Source of the DNA: Capsulimonadaceae bacterium
GTDB lineage: Bacteria; Armatimonadota; Armatimonadia; Armatimonadales; Capsulimonadaceae
Length of the DNA stretch: 64,000 nt
NCBI GenBank assembly: GCA_031292625.1
Contig: JARLGU010000019.1
Span: 434,001 to 498,000 of the forward strand
Direction of reading: 5' to 3'
Under the pieces are notes generated by a model. That model was not told where the DNA came from. It saw only the letters and a list, made by a program, of their open reading frames with translations, and made no database searches. Positions 45,172-53,309 of this stretch are shown here, piece after piece (positions within the stretch are counted from its first letter, which is position 1; each line of letters opens with the position of its first letter). A program made the translations under genes and the position numbers.

Positions 45172-46236
45172 CTACTGCTGAACCAGAACGAGATGCGCCG
45201 TGCCGGCCGGATGGCGTACGATGCCGAACAACACGTACTTGCCATTGATCGTATTCTCCACGAATACGGCATTCGCCGAGCCGCCGGCCGTGTAGGTAAT
45301 CGTCGCCGTCAACTGTCCTGGGCTTGGCTGGCCCGTGAAGGTGATCGTTCCGTAGTTGGGGTTCTGCGAGTTGGTTTCGAGGCTGCTAAATGTCCCAAGG
45401 CTTATCCCGCTCGATCCGGCCGCCCCGTAAACCATAAAGGTCCCGTCCGTTGGATTGTAGTGGATGCCGCGGTAGGTTGCCGCTGAGATCGCGTTGATAT
45501 CGACGGGGCTGGCCGCGGCCTGTACCGCCGCCATGCCGCCAAGGTTCGGACCGTAATCCAAGATAGCCACCCCGGACGCCGTGATGCCGCCGGTAACGGC
45601 GCCTCCGCTCAGCAGACCGTTGTTGCAGGTCAGCGAATACGGCACGGTCGCCGGGTTAAGTGCGGTTCCCGTAATGTTGAAGCGAGACTGGGTTCCGGTG
45701 AAGGCGTTGCCGGATATGACAAAGTCCAATGTGCCGAAGGCATCGCCGCTATCTGGAGCATAATTCACTTCGGGAATGTGAATATAGTTATAGGTGACAT
45801 CCGGACCGGCGGGAGCCGTTCCAAGCGCCGCGCACATAATGGGCTTCGTGTTCGCGCCGACGGGCTTGGCGATGAACATCGTGTTCGGCACCTCGAGTCC
45901 ATACATCACGGTCGGCACGGTGACATTCGTATCGGTGGATTTCTTGATCGTTAGCCTGATATAGCCGCTGCTCACGCTTGCCCAGGTCCCCGAGTACGTA
46001 TTCCCCGTCGCGGCGTTCGTGGCGCTGAATGTCGACGAGCTAGTGGTAATCGTCCAGCTCCATGCGTCTCCCGTAGAAGACGATCCTTGATAGACCCGGG
46101 TGTTGGCGGTTGCGCTCGTCGAGCCCCCGAGGCTCCTCGGCGAGCCTTCTCCGCCGCCGCAACCAACAAGAATTAGGGCAATGAGCGCCGCAAGGGAGGC
46201 CGCCGCAGCAGCGGCAACCATATTCTTCTTACTCAT
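45172..46236 (-). CDS. Putative lipoprotein of unknown function
   Basis: The 354-residue protein has a lipoprotein signal (A-L-I-A-L-I-L-V-G-C26) with the lipobox L-V-G-C. After a Gly/Ser-rich spacer the rest is repetitive beta structure with many Thr, Ser and Gly (S-S-T-F-S-A-T-N, G-T-L-D-F-V-I-S-G-N-A-F-T-G-T) and no catalytic motif. It is probably surface- or membrane-tethered. It lies alone, convergent with the AraC gene. Confidence 0.7.
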   Translation of the reverse strand: MSKKNMVAAAAAASLAALIALILVGCGGGEGSPRSLGGSTSATANTRVYQGSSSTGDAWSWTITTSSSTFSATNAATGNTYSGTWASVSSGYIRLTIKKSTDTNVTVPTVMYGLEVPNTMFIAKPVGANTKPIMCAALGTAPAGPDVTYNYIHIPEVNYAPDSGDAFGTLDFVISGNAFTGTQSRFNITGTALNPATVPYSLTCNNGLLSGGAVTGGITASGVAILDYGPNLGGMAAVQAAASPVDINAISAATYRGIHYNPTDGTFMVYGAAGSSGISLGTFSSLETNSQNPNYGTITFTGQPSPGQLTATITYTAGGSANAVFVENTINGKYVLFGIVRHPAGTAHLVLVQQ

Positions 46237-46521
46237 TCGTAAGGAACTCCTTTATCGCGGCGGCATCCGCCACGACGAAATTCGGATTCGAGAAATCGTG
46301 CTAAGTGTAGCGACCGGGAGATTTTCATCAAACTCACATTAATCGCTGATCGACAACGCGTCGTCCGCTCGAACAGTCCATATGGTTAGTATAGGATGAG
46401 AGTATTCAGCCTATTTTGCCTAAAAACCTAGAGTATTATTGGAAATTCGATGATTGTTTCTCAGAGCAATTTAGGTGTAAATGTTTGGCTGCTACAGTGC
46501 ATTCATTGCCCCGGCGGCATA
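46237..46521. other. Gap with no assignable gene
   Basis: This AT-richer stretch lies between the lipoprotein gene and the flavoprotein promoter. I see no open frame with a start and ribosome site, and no strong repeat. Confidence 0.5.
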
Positions 46522-46550
46522 TTTACAACGCTTACGCCGCACGGTATGAT
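46522..46550 (+). promoter_or_regulatory. Sigma-70-type promoter for the iron-sulfur flavoprotein
   Basis: TTTACA (46522-46527) and TATGAT (46545-46550) are 17 bases apart, each one base off consensus. The start codon follows at 46583 with AGGAGA as ribosome site. Confidence 0.6.
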
Positions 46551-46582
46551 CAAAGCAAGCAAACAGCCAGGAGATTACAAAC

Positions 46583-47155
46583 ATGAAGGTAATACTAATT
46601 AGCGGCAGCCCCAATGCCAATGGCAACACCGCGCAACTAATGGACCTCGCCGCGTCCGCGATTCGTGAGAGCGGTGTCGACGCCGAAGTCGTTTCCTTTG
46701 CGGGCAAGAAGATCGAGGCGTGCATTGCGTGCCGCCACTGCAGCAAACACGGCGAATGCGGCCTCAAGGACGGTCTTAACGAGATCATCGACAAGATCCG
46801 GCATGCGGATGGGCTCATTGTCGGAGCGCCCGTCTATTTCGGAACCGCGCGAGGCGACGTCATGTGTGCGCTTCAGCGGATCGGCTCGGTTTCTCGAAAC
46901 TCCGACAACTTTCTGACGGGCAAAGTTGGCGGCCCTGTTGCCGTCGCGCGGCGCGGGGGACAGACGCTCTCGTTGCAGGAAATGCTCATGTTCTTCCTCA
47001 TCAACGACATGATCGTGCCCGGTTCGACATACTGGAACATGGTTTTCGGCCGGACGCCGGGAGAGGCGCTTGAGGATGAAGAGGGAGTGGCAACGGTAAA
47101 GCACTTCGCATCGAACGTCGCAAACCTCGTCAAGCGACTGAGCGCGTCCGCCTAA
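46583..47155 (+). CDS. Iron-sulfur flavoprotein / NAD(P)H-dependent FMN reductase
   Basis: The 190-residue flavodoxin-like protein opens with the FMN phosphate loop S-G-S-P-N-A-N-G-N-T. C47-x2-C50-x2-C53-x5-C59 matches the compact 4Fe-4S motif of Isf-type iron-sulfur flavoproteins. G-A-P-V-Y-F-G-T-A holds the second FMN loop. It transfers electrons in the cytoplasm, often in redox or oxidative-stress contexts. It lies 98 bases before a GH31 gene on the same strand, but they may have separate promoters. Confidence 0.85.
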   Translation: MKVILISGSPNANGNTAQLMDLAASAIRESGVDAEVVSFAGKKIEACIACRHCSKHGECGLKDGLNEIIDKIRHADGLIVGAPVYFGTARGDVMCALQRIGSVSRNSDNFLTGKVGGPVAVARRGGQTLSLQEMLMFFLINDMIVPGSTYWNMVFGRTPGEALEDEEGVATVKHFASNVANLVKRLSASA

Positions 47156-47253
47156 GCACGCTGCGCATTCGGAACGAGATAGGAATTGATGGAGGTGTTT
47201 TGTCGCGGCTGGCGAAACATCATCCATCACGACAGCCAGGATAGATTTCCCCC

Positions 47254-49518
47254 ATGTCACAACACCGCGTCATCGTTCGTCCCCTGAGCATCGGCGGACA
47301 TGTCAAGATTGAGATCGTCGCGCCGCATACCTTCCGCCTCCGATACAGCCCCGGCGTGAACTTCACGGAGCCATCGCTCATTCGCTATGGCATCATCCGC
47401 GGCGAGTGGCCGAATACGCCCTTCGAGTTGCACGAAGCCGGCAGCGAGCTGACAATCGTGACGACGGATGCAACTCTGGCGGTCAATCTGCTCGACGGAG
47501 GGGTGACGCTACGCAACGCCGCTCACGAAAGGCTCACGACATCCGCCAAAGCGCCGTATTGCAGTCCGAGCGACGGGTTCGGCGCTGACTTCGCCATCGA
47601 GGACGACGAGAAGTTTTACGGCCTCGGAGATGTCACGCGTGACCGCCTGCAGATGCGCGGGCTCCGCGCCGAAATCTGGGTGCGCAACGTAAGATCTTAC
47701 GTGCCAAACCCGTTTTTGATGAGCGACCGGGGCTGGGGTCTATTCGTCAACTCGACCTGGCGGCACGTCATCGACATCGCATCCGAGACGCTTCCTCAGG
47801 TGGATGGCAAGTCCGTCCTGCATTTCGGCGGCAGGCAAGGAGATCTGGATTTCTATCTATTCGCGGGCGAAAACCTTCCGGCCCTTTTGGATCGCTATAC
47901 CACACTCGCCGGTAAGCCCGCCCTGCTCCCGAAATGGGCGTACGGGTTGACATTCGTTTGTAACCAGCAGGCCAACGCGCGCGAGATGATCGACGACTGC
48001 CTCAGCTTCCGCCGCGCCGGAATCCCCTGTGACACGATCGGGCTCGAACCCGGCTGGATGGAAAAGTATTACGACTATTCGACAAAAAAGAAGTGGCATC
48101 CCGAACGGTTCTACATCCCGCCCTGGATTGAAAACGGCGCCGATGGCGTCCCGTCGCCTGACACGTTTATCAGCGCCGCGCGGCGTCTCGGATTTAAGCT
48201 GAGCTTATGGCTCTGCTCCGATTACGACCTGCTCTACGAGGAAGAACGGCGCGTTGCAGCGGAAACGGTCGCCGTCCCGGAAATCGCAGCGCCGCCCCAC
48301 CCTGACGACTTCGAGCGCGACGACCACTTCGGGCACGGCCCGCTTCGCCAGGATACGCTAACCGATCCTGAGGAGGGCTGGTTCGAGCATCTGAAGAAGT
48401 TCGTCGACCAGGGCGCGTGCGCGTTCAAGATGGACGGCGCAAACCAGGTCAACGAACACCCGGATCGCAAGTGGGGCTACGGACTGCCGCGCGGTCCGAT
48501 GGACGACGACGAGATGCACAATCTCTATCCGATTTTGCTCAACAAGCAGATGAGCACTGGCTTCTCGGAACACACCGGACGGCGCTCGATGATCTACAGT
48601 TCGGGCGGCTACGTTGGCATTCAGCAATTCGCCGCCACGTGGGCGGGGGACACCGGCGGAGGTCAGAAGCCCCTCGTCTCGTTGCTTAACCACGGGCTGT
48701 CCGGTCACTCCAACACGAGTTGCGACATGAACTGCTATTCGGCTACCGCTATCCACTTCGGATTCACCATGCCGTGGCCGCAAGTTTGTTCGTGGGCCTA
48801 CTGGCGCCATCCGTGGCTCCTCGGCACTGAGCTTGAGGCGGTGTTCAAGTTCTACGCTCGTCTTCGCTACCGGCTGATGCCCTACATCTACTCAATGGCG
48901 CACGTTGCAAACCAAACCGGGATGCCGATCATGCGCGCTATCCCGCTCGCTTTCCCGGAGCAACCAGGCGGCGACGAAATGATGGATCACTACATGTTGG
49001 GCGATGCGTTCTTGACGGCCGCGTTCACGAACCGGCTCCATGTCCCGGCTGGAGAGTGGGTCGATTTCTGGACGGGAGAAGTAATCACCGGCCCATGCGA
49101 AATCGACACGCCTCCGCCGGCGTATGCGGGAGGACCGCTGCTCGTTCGCGCCGGAAGCATCGTGCCGTTGGGCCCGCTCATGAACTTTACGGGCGAGAAG
49201 CCAGTGGACGTTATCGACCTTCACATCTTCGGTGGATCGCAGGGCGAGTTCATTCTGTGGGAAGACGATGGCGAAACGCTTTCGTATCGCGAAGGCATCA
49301 CCGCACGCACGAAGATCGCGTTCTCCGCGGCCAGCGACGCAATCGACGTGACAATCGGCCAGCCGGAAGCCGACTACGACGGCGTGCCGCGAAACCGCAC
49401 CTACCGCGTCAAAATACACGCGCCGAAGAAACCGTCAACGGTCACGGTCAACGGCAATGCGGCCGTCGATTGGGCGTGGCATGCGCCAGGAGAAGCGTGG
49501 ATCGAACAGGCGGGATAA
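47254..49518 (+). CDS. GH31 alpha-glucosidase/alpha-xylosidase family protein
   Basis: The 754-residue protein has no signal peptide. It carries an N-terminal beta domain (about 1-215, F-Y-G-L-G-D at 121), the GH31 TIM barrel with the nucleophile D394 (F-K-M-D-G) and acid/base D466 (A-G-D-T-G), and two C-terminal beta domains. GH31 enzymes release alpha-linked glucose or xylose; the W-M-E-K-Y-Y-D-Y region and the long W-H-P-E-R-F insertion could be substrate determinants, but I cannot choose between them. It is likely cytoplasmic, acting on imported oligosaccharides. Confidence 0.9.
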   Translation: MSQHRVIVRPLSIGGHVKIEIVAPHTFRLRYSPGVNFTEPSLIRYGIIRGEWPNTPFELHEAGSELTIVTTDATLAVNLLDGGVTLRNAAHERLTTSAKAPYCSPSDGFGADFAIEDDEKFYGLGDVTRDRLQMRGLRAEIWVRNVRSYVPNPFLMSDRGWGLFVNSTWRHVIDIASETLPQVDGKSVLHFGGRQGDLDFYLFAGENLPALLDRYTTLAGKPALLPKWAYGLTFVCNQQANAREMIDDCLSFRRAGIPCDTIGLEPGWMEKYYDYSTKKKWHPERFYIPPWIENGADGVPSPDTFISAARRLGFKLSLWLCSDYDLLYEEERRVAAETVAVPEIAAPPHPDDFERDDHFGHGPLRQDTLTDPEEGWFEHLKKFVDQGACAFKMDGANQVNEHPDRKWGYGLPRGPMDDDEMHNLYPILLNKQMSTGFSEHTGRRSMIYSSGGYVGIQQFAATWAGDTGGGQKPLVSLLNHGLSGHSNTSCDMNCYSATAIHFGFTMPWPQVCSWAYWRHPWLLGTELEAVFKFYARLRYRLMPYIYSMAHVANQTGMPIMRAIPLAFPEQPGGDEMMDHYMLGDAFLTAAFTNRLHVPAGEWVDFWTGEVITGPCEIDTPPPAYAGGPLLVRAGSIVPLGPLMNFTGEKPVDVIDLHIFGGSQGEFILWEDDGETLSYREGITARTKIAFSAASDAIDVTIGQPEADYDGVPRNRTYRVKIHAPKKPSTVTVNGNAAVDWAWHAPGEAWIEQAG

Positions 49519-49572
49519 GTCCTCATGGATACTGCGAAGAGGGCTACCTTCCGAACGGGAACGGAGTGACCT

Positions 49573-49603
49573 AAGAAATGCGAGCCGAGCGCTCTCATTT
49601 CTT
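49573..49603. terminator. Possible bidirectional terminator
   Basis: AAGAAATG (49573-49580) and CATTTCTT (49596-49603) pair around a GC core with one mismatch. It lies between the convergent GH31 and AraC genes and overlaps the AraC stop codon. Confidence 0.35.
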
Positions 49604-50425
49604 CACCGCGCGCCGGTACTCCATTGGAGAATGCCCGGTGGCAAGTTTGAAGCGCTTCGAAAAATAGTAGGCATCGCAAAAGCCGGTTGCCTCGGCGATC
49701 TGGGATGCCGTCATAAACGTGTATCGAAGCAGCCCTGCGGCGGCGTCGATCCGGCGCTCCAGCCGGTAGCGCATCGGCGGCGTCCCCGTCGCCTGCTCGA
49801 ATCTGCGGCGAAACGTTTCGTAGCTCATACCCACTTTTCCCGCCACTTCGCCCGGTTCGATCTGCTCCGCAAGGGCTCCGCCAAGCAAGGATGTTGCCAA
49901 GGTAAGCCAGTTTGGCGGGCCGGTCTTCGGGGCATCTAAAGATAGAAGCATTTCTGTAAGCACGTCGAGAAACCGTGAAAACTGCCGCAGCCTCCCGGCC
50001 CTTCCCGGCGGATAGAGTCCGTTGAACGCCTCCTGCAGCCGCTCAATCCAATCCGTACCGGGGCCGGGACGGATAACCGGCCGCGCGGGATCGATCAGTC
50101 CCGCTTGCCGGATCGCCTCGATCGCGGGACCGTCGAAAACGAAATAGACCTCGCTCCAGAGCGTCCCCGGCGATGGGCCATAAGTATGTGGCAGCTCAGG
50201 AAACACTACGATGGCATCGCCGGCGCTGACCGGTTGGCGGCGGATGTTGACGTCCCGGTAGACGCCCGCGCCGTCGATAATGAACACGATGGCGAAGCTT
50301 CCGTAAACGCGCAACGGATACGCGGGGACCACCCCGTCACCTCCGCAGATCCATCCTGCGACACGCAGGTGGCCAATCGGCGTCGCTTCCAGGTTTGCGA
50401 CGAAATCGGCTTGAAGATAGGGCAT
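49595..50425 (-). CDS. AraC-family regulator, module 2
   Basis: The 276-residue protein has a cupin sensor (about 1-150, Y-G-S-F-A-I-V-F-I-I-D-G and D-A-I-V-V-F-P-E-L-P-H-T-Y) and C-terminal HTH units (Y-E-T-F-R-R-R-F-E-Q-A-T-G and I-A-E-A-T-G-F-C-D-A-Y-Y-F-S-K-R-F). I chose the ATG at 50425 because it opens the cupin without the extra hydrophobic residues; the ribosome site is weak. It diverges from the URO-D gene at 50596 with 170 bases between and is convergent with the GH31 gene. Confidence 0.88.
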   Translation of the reverse strand: MPYLQADFVANLEATPIGHLRVAGWICGGDGVVPAYPLRVYGSFAIVFIIDGAGVYRDVNIRRQPVSAGDAIVVFPELPHTYGPSPGTLWSEVYFVFDGPAIEAIRQAGLIDPARPVIRPGPGTDWIERLQEAFNGLYPPGRAGRLRQFSRFLDVLTEMLLSLDAPKTGPPNWLTLATSLLGGALAEQIEPGEVAGKVGMSYETFRRRFEQATGTPPMRYRLERRIDAAAGLLRYTFMTASQIAEATGFCDAYYFSKRFKLATGHSPMEYRRAVKK

Positions 50426-50595
50426 TGTCAGGTTTCCATACAGTACTTGGAATACGCAATAGTTTACCAAGAAACACAAGGATCTGCCAATGAGTCTATT
50501 TCATGGCGCACCATCCATGACTACAATGGAGGCACAGATGCCGTGAAGTACAGCCGGCAGGCGCAACGCCAATCTATTGGAGCAAACCAACCATC

Positions 50596-51624
50596 ATGCG
50601 ACGTGATCGCGACTTTTCTGAGTTCCTTAAAATCCTGCGGCGCGAGGGAAAACCGCGCTATCTGCCATTCTTTGAGTTGTTGGCTTCGCCAGGTTTCATC
50701 GCACGGCGCACCAATACGCCCTTCGACAAAATGCGCTGGACCGACGACGGCTACTGGCAGATCTACGTCGATTTCTGGCTGGGCATGGGCTATGATAACG
50801 TCCCGTTCGAGGCTCCGTTAAGGTGTCCGTTACCCGCGGGGCATGGGGGAACCACCGAGGAAAGCGAAGCGCGCGTCGTCTTCCGCAGCCTTGAGGATTA
50901 TGAAAAGTACGCTTGGCCCGACGAAAACAACGCGGTCGACCTAGCGCCATACGAAGCGATCGCGAAGCTTCTGCCGCCCGGCGTCAAGATGATCGCCGGA
51001 GTAGGAGGCGGGCCGTACGAATGGGCGGCCCGGATGCTCGGCACGGTCGGCCTTGCCTATGCGCTCGCCGACGAGCCCACGCTTGTCGAGCTGGTCTTCG
51101 AGCGCCTCGGCAAGCTTCACCTGAGCGGTCTCAAGCAGATCGCCGCGATGGACGGCGTCGGCGCGCTACGGCAGGGCGACGATCTTGGTTTCAAGACGTC
51201 GACATTCATCAGTCCCGCGCAACTCCGGCATTATGTGTTCCCAATCTATACCCGCATGGTCGAAGCCTCGCACGCCGCCGGGAAGCCGTTCATCCTGCAC
51301 TCGTGCGGCAACCTGAGCAAGGTCTACGACGACCTGATCGACACCTGTCACATCGACGCCAAGCACTCGTTCGAGGAGACGATCACGCCCGTCGAGGACT
51401 TTAAAGCCCAATACGGCAAGCGCGTCACCCCTCTCGGCGGCCTCGACGTGGACCTGATCTGTCGCGGGACGCCAGAGGAAATCCGCGCCTACACGCGCGA
51501 CAAGATCGCCAAGTGCTTCGACGACGGATATTGGGCGCTCGGCACCGGCAACTCGCTGACGAACTACATGCCGGTCGAGAACTACATGATCGTCATCGAA
51601 GAAGGTCTAACTGTCGGCAATTAA
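50596..51624 (+). CDS. URO-D family protein, module 2
   Basis: The 342-residue URO-D/methyltransferase-like barrel starts M-R-R-D-R-D-F-S-E-F. It keeps the H-x-C-G element of zinc-dependent corrinoid methyltransferases (L-H-S-C-G-N near residue 237), but at the usual C-terminal cysteine position reads G-T-G-N-S, so the site is only half conserved. It is divergent from an AraC gene. No corrinoid protein gene is nearby, so a methyl-transfer role is inferred from the family only. Confidence 0.82.
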   Translation: MRRDRDFSEFLKILRREGKPRYLPFFELLASPGFIARRTNTPFDKMRWTDDGYWQIYVDFWLGMGYDNVPFEAPLRCPLPAGHGGTTEESEARVVFRSLEDYEKYAWPDENNAVDLAPYEAIAKLLPPGVKMIAGVGGGPYEWAARMLGTVGLAYALADEPTLVELVFERLGKLHLSGLKQIAAMDGVGALRQGDDLGFKTSTFISPAQLRHYVFPIYTRMVEASHAAGKPFILHSCGNLSKVYDDLIDTCHIDAKHSFEETITPVEDFKAQYGKRVTPLGGLDVDLICRGTPEEIRAYTRDKIAKCFDDGYWALGTGNSLTNYMPVENYMIVIEEGLTVGN

Positions 51625-51708
51625 GCAAGAGGCCCGTTCTTTTTCGGGCAATCACCGCCCCCAGAGCCCACAGGTCGAACGGTGGGGAACAGCTGTGGCA
51701 CTCTTACG

Positions 51709-52248
51709 TCACGTTTCCGCGCGCTCAACGATTGCCTTGAGCGTGCGGCGGGCGCGGTAATGCAGCGACTTTGTTGCGGTCAGTCCGCGGCCCATGATCG
51801 CCGCGGCCTCGGCGGCGCTATAGCCCTCGATATCGCACAAAGTTAAAACCAGGCGCTGCGGATCCGGCAACTGGGCGACCGCATCGAAAATGCCGTACCG
51901 GTCGCCTGCCGACGGCGCATGAGAGTCTTCGATGCCGTCGAGCGAGAGAGTCGGCAGCCGCGGCTGACGAAGCCGCTCGATGCAAACGTTCGCGGCAATC
52001 TTCAGCACCCAGGTTCGAAAGGACGATTCCCCCCGGAACTGACCAGCGCGCAGGGACCGGAAGACGCGGACGAACGTTTCCGACGCAGCTTCCTCCGCGT
52101 CCTCGCGTGCATGAAAATAGCGGCGAGCAAGCGAATAGGCGGCCGGCAGGTGTCGACGAAACAACGTCTCCATCGCCCGTTCGCTCCGGTAGTCGTTGAA
52201 CAATTTTGCGAGCTGCTCATCGCTATAGGCGTCGATCGATCCGCTCAC
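51709..52248 (-). CDS. ECF-type RNA polymerase sigma factor
   Basis: The 179-residue protein has sigma-70 region 2 (about 20-90, F-R-R-H-L-P-A-A-Y-S-L-A-R-R-Y-F and F-R-S-L-R-A-G-Q-F-R-G-E-S-S-F-R-T-W) and region 4 (about 125-178, Q-L-P-D-P-Q-R-L-V-L-T-L and Y-S-A-A-E-A-A-A-I-M-G). The start is the GTG at 52248 with AGAGG six bases upstream rather than a TTG two codons earlier. No anti-sigma gene is next to it. Its role is unknown; it is transcribed with the glycyl radical genes or separately from a gap of 152 bases. Confidence 0.88.
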   Translation of the reverse strand: MSGSIDAYSDEQLAKLFNDYRSERAMETLFRRHLPAAYSLARRYFHAREDAEEAASETFVRVFRSLRAGQFRGESSFRTWVLKIAANVCIERLRQPRLPTLSLDGIEDSHAPSAGDRYGIFDAVAQLPDPQRLVLTLCDIEGYSAAEAAAIMGRGLTATKSLHYRARRTLKAIVERAET

Positions 52249-52400
52249 GCGCAACCTCTCGCACCCGGTACAAGGCGCCCGCGATAAACTGTCCGGATGA
52301 TCGGCATGCCCAAAGCTTCGTCACAAGCAAGCGGAATTCCTTGCAAAGACGGCTTGCGGACGGATTCAGGCCGGCAGAGTCCCACTGTCGCGCGGGCTTC

Positions 52401-53309
52401 CTACCCCGAAACCAAGCGTACCCCCATGGCGCGCAGCTTCTGGCGCCACTCGACCACCTGAGCGTCGCTTGCGGATTCGCGGCCGTCCAATGGATTTGCG
52501 AGGCCAAGACCACGCCACTTCGCACGGCCGAGATCGTGAAACGGCATCACCTCAACGCCGGCGAGCTCTGGATGCTCGACCGATAGGGCCGCGATCGCCG
52601 CGAGGTGCCTATCGTCGTCGTTGACGCCGGGAACAAGCGGGCAGCGCAAAAGGACGGACGCGCCCTCCGCAAGAAGCGCGCGCAGATTAGCGGCGATACG
52701 CCGATTGGGCACGCCGGTGAGCGCACGGTGCTTGTCGGGGGCGGTTGCCTTGTAGTCGAAGAGAAACAGGTCGACGAACGGCAGGATCTCACGAAATCGT
52801 GAGAAGGGCGCGTAGCCCGTCGTATCGAGGCACGTGTGGATTCGCGCGGATTTAGCCGCAACGAGCAGGGCCTTCGTAAAAGCAAACTGCTGCATCGGCT
52901 CCCCGCCGGAGATCGTCATGCCGCCCCCAGAGCTCTCGTAGAACGGCCGATCCTCGGCTACCTCCCGCATAACGCTTTCGACATCGCGGTTCGCGCCAAC
53001 CACGCGCACAGCGCTTCGCGGACAAGCCGATGGCTCGATTCGCTCACCACGCGTGCGATCGTGCGCAACATCATCGCCACGCAGTTGGACGCCGAACGGA
53101 CAATCGACGCCGTCGCGCAGACAATCGCCGCACCTGTCGTACTGGTACAACCGTTCTGGAAAAGCCTCAACGGATTCGGGATTGTGGCACCAAATGCACC
53201 GAAGCGGACAGCCTTTCAAGAATACGGTCGTGCGTATGCCGGGACCGTCATGCAAGGCGAACCGCTCCACATCCATCACGACCCCGATCGTTTGCCCGTC
53301 GTTATCCAT
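52401..53309 (-). CDS. Glycyl-radical-enzyme activating enzyme (radical SAM)
   Basis: The 302-residue protein has the radical SAM cysteine motif C34-x3-C38-x2-C41 (G-C-P-L-R-C-I-W-C) and I-S-G-G-E-P near residue 133 for SAM. Extra cysteines C60, C63, C70 and C96 could bind one further iron-sulfur cluster, fewer than the two of many dehydratase activases. It installs the glycyl radical on the partner enzyme, whose gene it overlaps by 8 bases. Confidence 0.92.
   Translation of the reverse strand: MDNDGQTIGVVMDVERFALHDGPGIRTTVFLKGCPLRCIWCHNPESVEAFPERLYQYDRCGDCLRDGVDCPFGVQLRGDDVAHDRTRGERIEPSACPRSAVRVVGANRDVESVMREVAEDRPFYESSGGGMTISGGEPMQQFAFTKALLVAAKSARIHTCLDTTGYAPFSRFREILPFVDLFLFDYKATAPDKHRALTGVPNRRIAANLRALLAEGASVLLRCPLVPGVNDDDRHLAAIAALSVEHPELAGVEVMPFHDLGRAKWRGLGLANPLDGRESASDAQVVEWRQKLRAMGVRLVSG

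Noticed and set aside
51632-51649. Terminator after the module 2 URO-D gene
   Set aside because: GCCCG/CGGGC is only a 5-bp stem with the T-run in the loop and none after it.
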